Origin: JALOAR01 sp041649615
GTDB lineage: Bacteria; Patescibacteriota; Minisyncoccia; UBA6257; Colwellbacteraceae
NCBI GenBank assembly: GCA_041649615.1
Contig: JBAZMT010000004.1
Coordinates: 1-64,000, forward strand
Direction of reading: 5' to 3'
Length of the DNA stretch: 64,000 nucleotides
Below, one piece after another: positions 15,588 to 23,653 of this stretch (positions are counted from its first letter, which is position 1; each line of letters opens with the position of its first letter). The notes below the pieces were generated by a model, which was not told the DNA's origin, did no database searches, and saw nothing but the letters and a program-made list of their open reading frames with translations. Position numbers and translations under genes: made by a program.

Positions 15588-17687
15588 CTACTCTTTCAGT
15601 TGCTTAATAGACAAACCGATTTTGCCTTCTTCCACTTTAATCACTTTTGCGCGGACGAAGTCGCCGACGTTTACTACGTCAGTCACGTTTTTCACGAATC
15701 CTTCTTTAAGTTCCGAAACGTGTATCATTCCGTCTTTACCTCCGCTTAAGTCCACGATGGCACCGAAGTCTAAAATTCGAACAACGTTTCCTTCAACGAT
15801 TTCGCCCACTTTAAATTCATGAAGAATTGATTCAACTTCTTTTACTCCCGCTTCCAAGGCGGACTTATCCCGCGCGGCCACAAAAACTTTTCCGGATTCG
15901 TCTATGTCAATCGTGACGCCCGTGCGGGCGATGATTCCATTAATCACTTTTCCGCCCGGACCGATGACTTCGCCGATGCGGTCGGGATCGATCGCGATAA
16001 CTTTTACGTGCGGAGCGAATTTCGAAATTTCCGCGCGGGGCGCAGAAATGGTTTTTTCCATAACGGAGAGAATTTCAAGACGCGCTTTTTTCGCCTGGAC
16101 CAGTCCCTTAGACAAAACTTCAAGCGGTACGCCCGATATTTTTACGTCCATCTGAATGGCGTTTACCCCGTCTTTGGTGCCCGCAACTTTAAAATCCATG
16201 TCGCCGTGATGATCTTCGGGTCCTTGAATGTCGGTCAATATTTTGTATTCGCCTTCAGAAGACATTAATCCCATCGCAATACCCGCGACCGGTTTTTTGA
16301 TGGGTACGCCCGCATCCATTAAAGCCATAATGGAAGAACATACGGAGGCCATTGAGGAAGATCCGTTTGAGGAAAGAATTTCCGAGACAACGCGAATGGT
16401 GTAAGGAAATTCATCAACCGAAGGAATTACGCTCCTCACCGCTTTTTCCGCGAGCGCGCCGTGGCCGATGTCCCGCCTGCCGGGACCTCGGTATGATTTC
16501 GCTTCTCCCACCGAGTAGCCGGGAAAATTGTAATGAAGCATAAAGCGCTCTTTGCCGACGCGTTCAATGGTTTCAATCATTTTTTCCTGGCCCGGAGCGG
16601 CAAGCGTTACCGTCGCAAGAGATTGGGTATTGCCGCGAATGAAAACCGCGGAGCCGTGAGTGCGGGGCAAAAGCGCCACTTCGGCGTAAAGTTCGCGAAG
16701 CTCATCAAGCGCCCGGCCATCGGGTCTTCGGTTGTTCGCAATTATTTCTTTGTGAACGATGTCGTTAATCAAGATTTCGGTTATTCTTTCCACGGCCGGA
16801 AAATCGTCTTCCGTAAATCCTTTTTCCAAAATGTGCGCCGCAAGCTCTTTTTTTAAGAGTGCGGTCGCGTTTTCGCGTTCGATTTTGCCACTCTTAAACA
16901 AAGCTTCGTCTATACGGCCGGATAAAAATTCGGAAACGGCCGATTTCAATTCTTCCGAAGGTTCCATAAGCGCCACGTCAACTTTGGTTTTTCCGACTTT
17001 AGAAATCACATCGCGCTCAAATGAAAGAATTTTTTCTATCTCTTTCATCGCTTCGGCGTAAGCGGCGATAATTTCGTTTTCGTCCGCTTCGTAACCTTCA
17101 AACTCAATCATGTTTACTTCTCCGTCTAATCCAGCAATAAAGCTTAAGAATTTTTTATCGTTTTCTTTTTCGCTAAGTTCGCTTTCTTTGGGATTAATCA
17201 CAAGCCTGTCGCCTAATTTGGCGATGGAAACGCCCGCGATAGGACCTCCCCAAGGAATATCGGAAATACCAAGCGCCGTAGAAACGGCGGTAAGGGCCGC
17301 GAAATCCGGATCGTTTTCTTCGTCATAAGAAAGAACCGTGGCGGTTACTTGAATGGGACGGCGAATCCTCACGTCAAAAAGGGGTCGGATGGCACGATCT
17401 ATCAGCCGGCCTGAGAGAATGGCGTTCTCGGACGGTTTGCCTTCGCGGCGAACGTATTGACTGCCTAATATTTTTCCGGCGGCGTAAAACTTTTCTTCGT
17501 AATCAACGATAAGAGGCATAAAGTCTCCTTCCCTGTCACTCTTATCCATTACGACCGTCGCCAAAACGGACGTTTCGCCGTAGGTTGCGAGTACGGCCGC
17601 GTTGGCCTGTTCGGCGAGACGAGAAACTTCCAATTTAAGGGGTCGCCCGGCAACTTCAGTTTCAAAAATTTTTCTGTTTAAATCCAT
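15588..17687 (-). CDS. pnp: Polyribonucleotide nucleotidyltransferase (PNPase)
   Basis: 699 residues with the standard order: RNase PH-like domain 1 (about 10-140), all-helical linker, RNase PH-like domain 2 (about 310-540) with the catalytic region DIQGPEDHHGDMDFK, KH domain with IGPGGKVI (about 565-575), and a C-terminal S1 domain. It degrades RNA 3' to 5' with phosphate. The gene follows rpsO and a NYN-domain gene in the same direction; a hairpin of 37 bases lies just before its start. Confidence 0.96.
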   Translation of the reverse strand: MDLNRKIFETEVAGRPLKLEVSRLAEQANAAVLATYGETSVLATVVMDKSDREGDFMPLIVDYEEKFYAAGKILGSQYVRREGKPSENAILSGRLIDRAIRPLFDVRIRRPIQVTATVLSYDEENDPDFAALTAVSTALGISDIPWGGPIAGVSIAKLGDRLVINPKESELSEKENDKKFLSFIAGLDGEVNMIEFEGYEADENEIIAAYAEAMKEIEKILSFERDVISKVGKTKVDVALMEPSEELKSAVSEFLSGRIDEALFKSGKIERENATALLKKELAAHILEKGFTEDDFPAVERITEILINDIVHKEIIANNRRPDGRALDELRELYAEVALLPRTHGSAVFIRGNTQSLATVTLAAPGQEKMIETIERVGKERFMLHYNFPGYSVGEAKSYRGPGRRDIGHGALAEKAVRSVIPSVDEFPYTIRVVSEILSSNGSSSMASVCSSIMALMDAGVPIKKPVAGIAMGLMSSEGEYKILTDIQGPEDHHGDMDFKVAGTKDGVNAIQMDVKISGVPLEVLSKGLVQAKKARLEILSVMEKTISAPRAEISKFAPHVKVIAIDPDRIGEVIGPGGKVINGIIARTGVTIDIDESGKVFVAARDKSALEAGVKEVESILHEFKVGEIVEGNVVRILDFGAIVDLSGGKDGMIHVSELKEGFVKNVTDVVNVGDFVRAKVIKVEEGKIGLSIKQLKE

Positions 17688-17708
17688 ATTTTATTTTGTT
17701 TAATTTTT

Positions 17709-17745
17709 ACCCTCCTAGGTTTTACTTCGTAAAATTTTGGAGGGT
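17709..17745 (-). other. Hairpin in the NYN-pnp spacer (possible pnp leader element)
   Basis: The arms ACCCTCC and GGAGGGT close an inner TTTTAC/GTAAAA stem. On the minus strand no T-run follows, so it is a poor terminator. It begins 8 bases after the NYN stop and ends 21 bases before the pnp ATG, and its 3' arm contains a purine-rich AGGAGG. It may regulate pnp. Confidence 0.5.
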
Positions 17746-17752
17746 GAATTTT

Positions 17753-18304
17753 TTATTTTTTGATTATTCTTCTGCGACTAGCCGCGCGGCTGCGTTCCGA
17801 TTTAAACACGGCTTTCGGAATATCGTCCACGTCTATGAATTTGTCCACTTCTTCTTTCATTTTGCCGGAAGTGGTTCGGCCGAAAGCGACAACTTCAACT
17901 ATTTTCCCGAGACCGATCTGCAGATATTCCACGAGCGGAATGAAGTCGCCGTCACCCGTCGCGAGAATAATGACATCCAAGCTCGGCGCGAGACGAATGG
18001 CGTCAACCGCCATCCCCACATCCCAGTCGGCTTTTTTCGCGCCGGAGGAATAAATCTGGAGATCTTTCATCCGGAGTTCTATTCCTTCTTTTTCAAGAGC
18101 GCCGAAAAACGCTTCCTCTCCCGTTTGCGGATCGGAAGAAACGACATAGCCGATCGCTCGCGCGACTTTGCGTCCGGCGGCTACGTATTTGATAAGTTCT
18201 TTATAATTGACCCGGCTTCCATGCAGGTTCCTCGCTGAGTGATAAAGGTTCTGAATATCCAAAAATATTCCTACTCGTTGTTCCGTATTAATTGAATTTG
18301 CCAT
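17753..18304 (-). CDS. NYN-domain (LabA-like, PIN fold) putative RNase
   Basis: 183 residues. The NYN fold is shown by the N-terminal FLDIQNLY (Asp16), a central DWDVGMAVDAI (about 95) and ATGDGDFIPLV (about 115-125), giving the acidic metal-binding residues expected in this PIN-like nuclease family. The C-terminal tail is basic (SRAASRRRIIKK). It lies between rpsO and pnp, starting immediately after the rpsO stop, which suggests a role in RNA processing together with PNPase. Nuclease activity is inferred from the family. Confidence 0.85.
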   Translation of the reverse strand: MANSINTEQRVGIFLDIQNLYHSARNLHGSRVNYKELIKYVAAGRKVARAIGYVVSSDPQTGEEAFFGALEKEGIELRMKDLQIYSSGAKKADWDVGMAVDAIRLAPSLDVIILATGDGDFIPLVEYLQIGLGKIVEVVAFGRTTSGKMKEEVDKFIDVDDIPKAVFKSERSRAASRRRIIKK

Positions 18305-18598
18305 TTAGGCCGTTCTCTTTTTACCCGTTTTCTTTTCCGCCTTGGCTTCGCTCTTTGCCTTTCTGCCGGCTTTTTTCTCCGCTTCGGCAGATAAATATCT
18401 TTCCAGTTTGCGGCGTTTGCTCACCATCTTCAAAAGACCTCTTCTTGAGTGAATGTCCTTAGGGTTTTTTTTCAGGTGATCGGCAAGTTCCGAAATGCGG
18501 CGATTCAGGACGCCAACCTGGACGTTCGCCGAGCCGGTATCCGTTTCGTGAATCTGGGCTTCTTTAATAATGTTCGCTTTAACTCTTTTAGTAAGCAT
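18305..18598 (-). CDS. rpsO: 30S ribosomal protein S15
   Basis: 97 residues. The S15 core is clear: HETDTGSANVQVGVLNRRI and HSRRGLLKMVSKRRKLERYL. A lysine/alanine-rich C-terminal tail (about 72-97) extends beyond the usual 89 residues. It binds 16S rRNA in the platform of the small subunit. The rpsO-NYN-pnp order resembles the rpsO-pnp operon of other bacteria. The ATG at 18598 lies 7 bases after a TATTAT box. Confidence 0.96.
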   Translation of the reverse strand: MLTKRVKANIIKEAQIHETDTGSANVQVGVLNRRISELADHLKKNPKDIHSRRGLLKMVSKRRKLERYLSAEAEKKAGRKAKSEAKAEKKTGKKRTA

Positions 18599-18605
18599 TT
18601 AGGTA

Positions 18606-18634
18606 ATAATATGCTGAAAAATGGGATTTTTCAA
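18606..18634 (-). promoter_or_regulatory. Promoter of rpsO, leaderless layout
   Basis: On the minus strand TTGAAA (18634-18629), exactly 17 bases, TATTAT (18611-18606), 7 bases, then ATG at 18598. Transcription would begin at or next to the start codon. Confidence 0.75.
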
Positions 18635-18635
18635 G

Positions 18636-18750
18636 CTAACTCAAATGTCAAAGCTCAAAACTCAAAATTAAAACCTTTAACCTTTAATCTTTAGAGATTT
18701 GAGATAATTGGCTGTGGTTTCGACGTTTGAGTTTTGAGATTTGAGATAAT
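18636..18750. repeat. Intergenic CTCAAAA repeat forming an imperfect inverted repeat
   Basis: Copies of CTCAAAACTCAAA (near 18653-18667) face TTTGAGTTTTGAG (18726-18738), so the spacer between rpsO and the recombinase gene can fold back. CCTTTAACCTTTAATCTTTA in the middle is a further short tandem repeat. Confidence 0.6.
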
Positions 18751-18784
18751 GTTTTACGACATATCCATGATAAGATGAGATTTG

Positions 18785-19678
18785 ATGACCGCCATAGAGA
18801 AACTCCTAAAGGACTACTTTGATTACCTTCAGATAGAGAAAAACCGTTCGCCGAAGACGAAGGCGGTATATGAGAGGGCTTTAAGAAAGTTTGTGGAATT
18901 TGGAAAAATCCAAAATCCCAAAGACATTACGGACGAGCGCATCCGGAATTTCCGAGTGCATTTGGCCGAGAAGGGAGAACTTAAAAAGAACACGCAAGGA
19001 TATTATGCGATCGCCATCAGAAATTTTTTAAAATACCTGGTCAAACGCGACGTGCCGGCTTTAACACCTGAAAAAATAGAATTGCCGCAAATGCAGAAGC
19101 GGCAGATAGAAGTAATTGAATACGGAGATTTGGAGAGGCTTCTTGAAACGCCAAAGGGAAATTCGGTGAAAGTTTTGCGCGATCGGGCGATTTTGGAAAC
19201 GCTTTTTTCGACGGGGCTTCGCGTTTCGGAACTTTGCGCTTTGGGAAGGTACATTAATACCGATCGCGGAGAAATATCGGTGAAAGGAAAAGGCGAAAAA
19301 ATAAGGGTGGTCTTTTTATCGGAGAGAGCGAAAAAAGCGATAAAGGCGTATTTGGACAAACGCGATGACGCGGAAGAGGCGTTATTTATAACGTTTACGC
19401 ACGCGAAACAAGCAAAGCCGATCGGGAGAATGACGCCCCGAACGGTTGAACGGATCATAGATCACTACGCGCGCGAAGCGGGAATTCCGAAGAGTGTCCA
19501 TCCGCATACTCTGCGGCATTTGTTTGCAACAGACTTGCTCATGAACGGGGCGGACTTGCGTTCGGTTCAAGAAATGCTGGGACACTCAAACATTCAGACG
19601 ACTCAAATTTACACGCACCTCACGAATAGAGAATTGAAAGACATTCACAAATCATTTCACGGAAGAAGAAGAGGATGA
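18785..19678 (+). CDS. xerD: Tyrosine recombinase of the XerC/XerD family
   Basis: 297 residues from the ATG at 18785. N-terminal SAM-like core-binding domain (about 1-90) and catalytic domain with the Arg in STGLRVSEL, Lys in KGKGEKIRVV, H-x-x-R in HPHTLRHLF and the nucleophile Tyr in QIYTHLT. It probably resolves chromosome dimers at dif; no dif site was found in the window. It is the only recombinase seen here. Whether it is XerC or XerD cannot be decided by eye, and a role in moving small elements is possible. Confidence 0.9.
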   Translation: MTAIEKLLKDYFDYLQIEKNRSPKTKAVYERALRKFVEFGKIQNPKDITDERIRNFRVHLAEKGELKKNTQGYYAIAIRNFLKYLVKRDVPALTPEKIELPQMQKRQIEVIEYGDLERLLETPKGNSVKVLRDRAILETLFSTGLRVSELCALGRYINTDRGEISVKGKGEKIRVVFLSERAKKAIKAYLDKRDDAEEALFITFTHAKQAKPIGRMTPRTVERIIDHYAREAGIPKSVHPHTLRHLFATDLLMNGADLRSVQEMLGHSNIQTTQIYTHLTNRELKDIHKSFHGRRRG

Positions 19679-19682
19679 TGAC

Positions 19683-19719
19683 TTCTGCCTGTACTGACAC
19701 CTTGTCAGTACAGGCAGAA
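19683..19719. repeat. Perfect 17-bp palindrome after the recombinase gene
   Basis: TTCTGCCTGTACTGACA (19683-19699) is repeated exactly inverted at 19703-19719 with a 3-base centre. No T-run follows on either strand, so it does not look like a normal terminator. It begins 4 bases after the recombinase stop. Confidence 0.85.
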
Positions 19720-19726
19720 AATAAAA

Positions 19727-19754
19727 AAGCGCCACGATTGAAGCGTGCGCGCTT
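19727..19754 (-). terminator. Terminator of the gene at 19766-20098
   Basis: On the minus strand AAGCGCGCACG pairs with CGTGGCGCTT (one bulged G), loop of 7, followed by T-rich sequence (19728-19723). Confidence 0.8.
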
Positions 19755-19765
19755 GTGCAAAAAAA

Positions 19766-20098
19766 TTATTTTTCACTTGGAGTTATGAGTCCTTCGGCTT
19801 TTGATCCGTCATAGTATCCCCTAAGACGGTGCGTTCCGAAGACGGCGTTTGGATCATACAAACCGAATTGCCATTCCCAAGTATTGTGAGTCTCATGCAA
19901 CAGAGTGTGGATCCACTCAACCGTGGCTCCTTGAAGAGACGTGCCCACTCCGAGTTTTGAAAGCAAAAAGATTTTTTGTTCTTCCTTCGGACGGATGGCG
20001 AGAATAACACTACGTTGATATCGCAAGGAATCAAAAAATTGCAGGAGTGACATTCCGTAGAATGCATAGATCGGGGGTTTCGTTTCCGTGTTGCTCAT
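19766..20098 (-). CDS. Hypothetical soluble protein (orphan)
   Basis: 110 residues with no signal peptide or membrane segment. It contains an acid and His/Trp-rich stretch, EWIHTLLHETHNTWEWQFG (about 68-86), whose LLHETHNTWEW part recalls the H-E-x-x-H layout only loosely (HETHN), so no metalloprotease claim is made. The ATG at 20098 has AGGAGG at 20112-20107, spacing 8; longer in-frame starts lack this. It has its own terminator. Same single-gene style as the other orphans in the window. Confidence 0.7.
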   Translation of the reverse strand: MSNTETKPPIYAFYGMSLLQFFDSLRYQRSVILAIRPKEEQKIFLLSKLGVGTSLQGATVEWIHTLLHETHNTWEWQFGLYDPNAVFGTHRLRGYYDGSKAEGLITPSEK

Positions 20099-20239
20099 AA
20101 GGCAATCCTCCTCTCCATTAGAAGTAAAAATTTTTATAGGAACTTGGTTTAGAAATAACAAGAAGATAGAGATTTTGTCAAGGGAATAAGCTCATTGATT
20201 TGCTAAAAAGGCGCGTTTATTCATAATAAATCGTATATC

Positions 20240-20320
20240 GCTCCCGTGGCGGAATGGCAGACGCGCATGGCTTAGGACCATGTTCCGAAAGGATTGGAGG
20301 TTCAAATCCTCCCGGGAGCA
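20240..20320 (+). tRNA. tRNA-Leu (anticodon UAG)
   Basis: The acceptor stem GCTCCCG/CGGGAGC, anticodon loop CTTAGGA reading UAG, a long class II variable arm (TTCCGAAAGGAT region) and T arm GGAGG/CCTCC with loop TTCAAAT are all visible. Discriminator A at 20320; CCA is not encoded. Confidence 0.96.
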
Positions 20321-20361
20321 CAATTAGCCGCTTAAATGCTCGTAAAATCGGGCTTTTTACC

Positions 20362-20390
20362 TTGACAAACCGTTATTTTTATGCTATAGT
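20362..20390 (+). promoter_or_regulatory. Near-consensus sigma70 promoter
   Basis: Perfect TTGACA (20362-20367), 17-base spacer and TATAGT (20385-20390). It drives the membrane-protein gene at 20455 with a leader of about 58 bases. It lies 41 bases after the tRNA-Leu end. Confidence 0.85.
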
Positions 20391-20454
20391 GGAGTTAGAA
20401 GATTAAAAATTTCATATAAATTTGAATTTGGAAAAAAGGAAAGGAGTCACAAAG

Positions 20455-21147
20455 ATGGGTAAGAAGAGGATTTTTGCAACCATTCTCACTGTACTGCTCG
20501 TTGTCTTCCTCGCGGTTCTCGCGGGGGTATTCACTCGGATATGGTGGACAGGATTGCTCGTAGGAGCAATCCTAACTTGGCACTTTCTCATAAGAGGATT
20601 GAAGCAGGTGGATCTGGATCCCCCAACCCACGAATGGGAGGCCACTTTCTGTGGGAAAAGGACCGGCTATTACCTCGGCGAAGGATGGCACTGGCTGCCG
20701 ATTTTCTGTGGAGCTAAGCCGGTTGGCGGTGAAAAGAAGAAGCGCAGTTCTGACTTCATGAAAGCGAAGAAGAAAATCGGCGGATTCTTTTTAATTACAA
20801 TTGCCGTCAGCCTCATTGCGAGTCTTCTTTCTGTCCCCTATCTCCTTAGCGTTGAAGCGGAAAGAGAAGCCGCCAAACCGATCATTTACGTATCGGCGGG
20901 CGAAACGAAGAACATTCGTATTCCGTCCGGCGAGTGGTCTGGAGTAATTGTAATTAGGGGAGAGCATTTCATCGCCGATCCTGACGGGAAAGTGACATAC
21001 AAATTCCCGAACGATCGACAAGTCAATGATGGTCCCGGATTATATGTGAAGATGGATACGTATTATCCATACGAGAACGAAACATTCATCTTCAACACCT
21101 TTAACCGTGACCAAACCGATGTGGTTCTGACCGTATCGGTAGACTAA
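20455..21147 (+). CDS. Membrane-anchored hypothetical protein with extracytoplasmic C-terminus
   Basis: 230 residues. Two close membrane segments at the N-terminus (about 5-25 and 29-47), a basic linker with two cysteines in the loop, a third segment (about 107-128), then an all-beta-looking domain (about 140-230). The ATG at 20455 follows AAGGAG (20441-20446) with 8 bases spacing. It has its own strong promoter and terminator. No family recognised; the beta domain may be exposed to the outside. Confidence 0.72.
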   Translation: MGKKRIFATILTVLLVVFLAVLAGVFTRIWWTGLLVGAILTWHFLIRGLKQVDLDPPTHEWEATFCGKRTGYYLGEGWHWLPIFCGAKPVGGEKKKRSSDFMKAKKKIGGFFLITIAVSLIASLLSVPYLLSVEAEREAAKPIIYVSAGETKNIRIPSGEWSGVIVIRGEHFIADPDGKVTYKFPNDRQVNDGPGLYVKMDTYYPYENETFIFNTFNRDQTDVVLTVSVD

Positions 21148-21152
21148 AACAA

Positions 21153-21175
21153 AACCCGCAATCATATTGCGGGTT
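21153..21175. terminator. Bidirectional intrinsic terminator
   Basis: Ten-base-pair stem AACCCGCAAT/ATTGCGGGTT with a 3-base loop, T6 on the plus side and A-run on the other side. It ends the gene at 20455-21147 and can also serve the leftward pilin gene that stops at 21194. Confidence 0.9.
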
Positions 21176-21193
21176 TTTTATTGCGTAATATTT

Positions 21194-21466
21194 CTATACG
21201 TTGCTTCCGATGAAGTTTGATATGAGGATAGGCAAGCTCTTTGATACGATCGCGAGTGCAATACCTATGGCCGCATAAATAAGCTTGTCTTTTGCGGATT
21301 TGAGCTTGTCCGCACTGCCTGCGGCCGTTAAATAGCTGAAAGCCGCCCAAAGAAGAAAGAATACCGAAAGTGCAATAAAAACGCCGAATACAAAATTGCC
21401 TATATTGTTTATCAGCGATTTTATTTGTTCGGGATCAGTGATATTTACTCGATCGACGTCATCCAT
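21194..21466 (-). CDS. T4SS-pilin-like small membrane protein
   Basis: 90 residues with two membrane helices (about 24-50 and 62-83) joined by a short charged turn containing TAAGSADKLKSAKDK. This hairpin layout is that of the T4SS_pilin/TrbC-like family found widely in Parcubacteria. There is no classical signal peptide; the N-terminal 20 residues are acidic. It is one of three related genes in this cluster (21194-22358), and the same membrane module is fused to larger domains at 49155-51258. Pilin function is inferred from fold likeness only. Confidence 0.75.
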   Translation of the reverse strand: MDDVDRVNITDPEQIKSLINNIGNFVFGVFIALSVFFLLWAAFSYLTAAGSADKLKSAKDKLIYAAIGIALAIVSKSLPILISNFIGSNV

Positions 21467-21555
21467 AGTTTATTTATTGATATGTGAAATGAATAAACGA
21501 CCTTTTTGTTTTCATTATTCTGATTGTAGCAAATTCATTCGCTATTTAACAAAAA

Positions 21556-21924
21556 TTATACCGTTAAAAGATTTCTAATAACGACTTCCACCGCTTTGGA
21601 TAAAACTATGGCGGCGACTCCGACCGAGGTCCAAAGAACGGTTTTTCTTGCTTGCTTCACCTTTTCGTCATTTCCTCCGGAGGTAAGGAAAAGAAATCCG
21701 GCCCATAAATACATAAGGGCGGCAACGGGGATGACGATCCAAAGCAGACCGTTAATGATTCCGTCAATAAGAGTGGCCGGATCGCCGGCGGGAAGATTCA
21801 AAGGGTTTACGATCGTAAACGAGGGCAATCCGCTTCCGGAGTCCGAGCCTTCCCCCGCTGCGAGCGCGATACCGTGTCTAGACACCTCCAGAAATATTTT
21901 TTGGAATATTGTTTGCATACTCAT
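21556..21924 (-). CDS. T4SS-pilin-like small membrane protein
   Basis: About 122 residues from the ATG at 21924 (a GTG further upstream would overlap the previous gene). A short N-terminal hydrophobic part ending near AAGEGSDSG may be a cleavable signal. The core is the two-helix hairpin (about 53-75 and 90-112) with the turn TSGGNDEKVKQARK, the signature shared by all five pilin-like proteins in the window. Middle gene of the three-gene cluster. Confidence 0.75.
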   Translation of the reverse strand: MSMQTIFQKIFLEVSRHGIALAAGEGSDSGSGLPSFTIVNPLNLPAGDPATLIDGIINGLLWIVIPVAALMYLWAGFLFLTSGGNDEKVKQARKTVLWTSVGVAAIVLSKAVEVVIRNLLTV

Positions 21925-21929
21925 ATATT

Positions 21930-22358
21930 TTAGAATAACCACGGCATTAAGGAAGTCGCTTCGCTCGTTAGCCCCAGTGACCTAATGACTATGCCGATGA
22001 TAACTCCCGCGCCGAGGGCGATCGCGACACCGATAACGGCGGATTTAATAAATCCCTTCCCCATACCTACGCGTTTTTCATTGCCTCCGGACGTAAAGAG
22101 AATAAAAGCTCCCACGACGATCATTAAACCGGCTATGGGCAAAACGACCGAATAAAGAAGACCGATAACGTTGCTTACGATTTGCAAGGCGTCGCACCAG
22201 CCGACGGTACTTGCGATATTCGTGGCGCTTTGAAAACGGGAAGGGGTAATGCCTTGTCTGATATCAAACGGCGAAATCGTACATCCGGTAGTGGCAGACG
22301 ATCCCTCTCCGGCCGCGTGGATGATAAACGGGGCGATTATTTTTCCGATAATGTTCAT
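21930..22358 (-). CDS. T4SS-pilin-like small membrane protein
   Basis: 142 residues. The N-terminus (MNIIGKIIAPFIIHAAGEG) resembles a short signal. A loop with two cysteines (about 26 and 54) precedes the two-helix hairpin (about 62-92 and 103-130) with turn TSGGNEKRVGMGK. First gene of the pilin-like cluster, placed 22 bases after the solute-binding protein gene and so probably in the same transcript. Confidence 0.76.
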   Translation of the reverse strand: MNIIGKIIAPFIIHAAGEGSSATTGCTISPFDIRQGITPSRFQSATNIASTVGWCDALQIVSNVIGLLYSVVLPIAGLMIVVGAFILFTSGGNEKRVGMGKGFIKSAVIGVAIALGAGVIIGIVIRSLGLTSEATSLMPWLF

Positions 22359-22380
22359 GTATACATTATATATGATGGGA

Positions 22381-23589
22381 TTAGCGGAGAAGACTGTTTA
22401 TGTCGGTTCCGGCTTCGGAAAGAGCTCTTGAAATGGATACTTTGTCGTCTATAACCGACTTGATCATCTCGTTAAACACCGCAAATACACCTTCCGAGGC
22501 CGGCATATTCCAGCTTCTCGCCGTCAAAGCTTGTGAGGCGAAAACGCCAAGCGCGGGATCGTTAATGTAGTTTTCTATGAGATTTCTCAAAGCGGGCGGG
22601 CGACCGGAAGATTTTAAATAACTTTCGGCGATTGAGGGATTCGTCGTGGCATAAACGATAAATTGCCAAGAGGTCTGCTGTTCCAAGGATTTATTAGAAA
22701 CCGCGAAGCCGTAATATCTTGCCGGAACGACCGGAGAATTGACGTTGAATTGCGGTAAAGGCGCGATCGCGAAATTGGGAGTCGGATTTAATTTTTCAAG
22801 CGTGGGCTTTAGGGATTCGTAATCAAGGATCATTCCGATCGTTCCGTTCGCAAATCCCGTGTAGGTTTCAACGGTCGGCGGTTTGATGCTCGTATAAAGT
22901 TCCAAAGCGGACGCTCCTTCGGTACCGGAGATCCTTACGAATGATTTGTTTTGGAGACTCAAATCGGCGTTCGCCTGCATCAGAAGCGCGTTTATAATGT
23001 CTCCGGAACGGGCAACGAGCGGAGCGTATCCGCCAAAGGAAGCGGTTACGCCGCGAGCGACCGCATTTTTGAACGCATCCCAAGTGTTAGGAGGAAGAGG
23101 AACGTTTCTTCGGTCTAAAACGTCTTTGTTGTAGTAGAGCGCCAACGTATCAATAAAGAGAGGAGAGGCATAAATTTGGCTTCCCGAAATGAAGTCTTGA
23201 ACGGCCACTTGAGGGAACAAATCGGAAAATCTTCCCGTAGAGATAATGGTCGTCGGCGCGGGAACCGCTTTATTCATGTGCTTTCTGATCCAGTCCGATC
23301 GGAACATAAAAATGTCCGGTCCGTTGCCCGCCGCGAGGGCGTCAATTAATTTTTGTTCGTAGGTACTTTCGGGAAATTTCTCATATTTTATCCGCACTTC
23401 GGGACGTTCGTCGCGAAACCCTTTTATCGCCGCTGCGAAATCTTCGTCATTGTCAATTCCCCAAATAACGAGATTTACTCTTTTTTGTTCGGGTCGGATG
23501 CCGATACCTGAAAAAATAACGGCGGCAAAACCGATGACTAAAACTACGCCGACGCAGATGATGATAATCTGACTTTTGGACAGTTTCAT
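22381..23589 (-). CDS. Membrane-anchored extracellular solute-binding protein (family 1)
   Basis: 402 residues. An N-terminal membrane anchor (about 8-29) without a lipobox Cys, then a bilobed periplasmic-binding fold: VNLVIWGIDNDEDFAAAIKG (about 38), GNGPDIFMFRSDWI (about 90), TLALYYNKDVLD (about 150) and YYGFAVSNKS (about 292). Such proteins normally feed ABC sugar importers, but no permease or ATPase gene is near; downstream genes encode pilin-like proteins. It may bind an oligosaccharide or serve in surface attachment (inference). Starts 26 bases from a repeat of the gyrA 3' end. Confidence 0.88.
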   Translation of the reverse strand: MKLSKSQIIIICVGVVLVIGFAAVIFSGIGIRPEQKRVNLVIWGIDNDEDFAAAIKGFRDERPEVRIKYEKFPESTYEQKLIDALAAGNGPDIFMFRSDWIRKHMNKAVPAPTTIISTGRFSDLFPQVAVQDFISGSQIYASPLFIDTLALYYNKDVLDRRNVPLPPNTWDAFKNAVARGVTASFGGYAPLVARSGDIINALLMQANADLSLQNKSFVRISGTEGASALELYTSIKPPTVETYTGFANGTIGMILDYESLKPTLEKLNPTPNFAIAPLPQFNVNSPVVPARYYGFAVSNKSLEQQTSWQFIVYATTNPSIAESYLKSSGRPPALRNLIENYINDPALGVFASQALTARSWNMPASEGVFAVFNEMIKSVIDDKVSISRALSEAGTDINSLLR

Positions 23590-23614
23590 TCGTCCGTTAA
23601 TTATAACAGTTAAT

Positions 23615-23640
23615 TACAGACAAATAACGCCCGCTATTTT
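23615..23640. repeat. 26-bp direct repeat, extra copy of the gyrA 3' end
   Basis: Identical to 24541-24566, which are the last codons of gyrA. This copy is not part of any gene. The two copies flank a segment of about 900 bases with a methyltransferase-like gene and a small gene. Confidence 0.92.
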
Positions 23641-23653
23641 GTTTTCTATTTTT

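Noticed and set aside
19766..20098. HETHN as a zinc protease HExxH motif
   Set aside because: The last position is Asn rather than His and no third ligand or fold pattern supports it.
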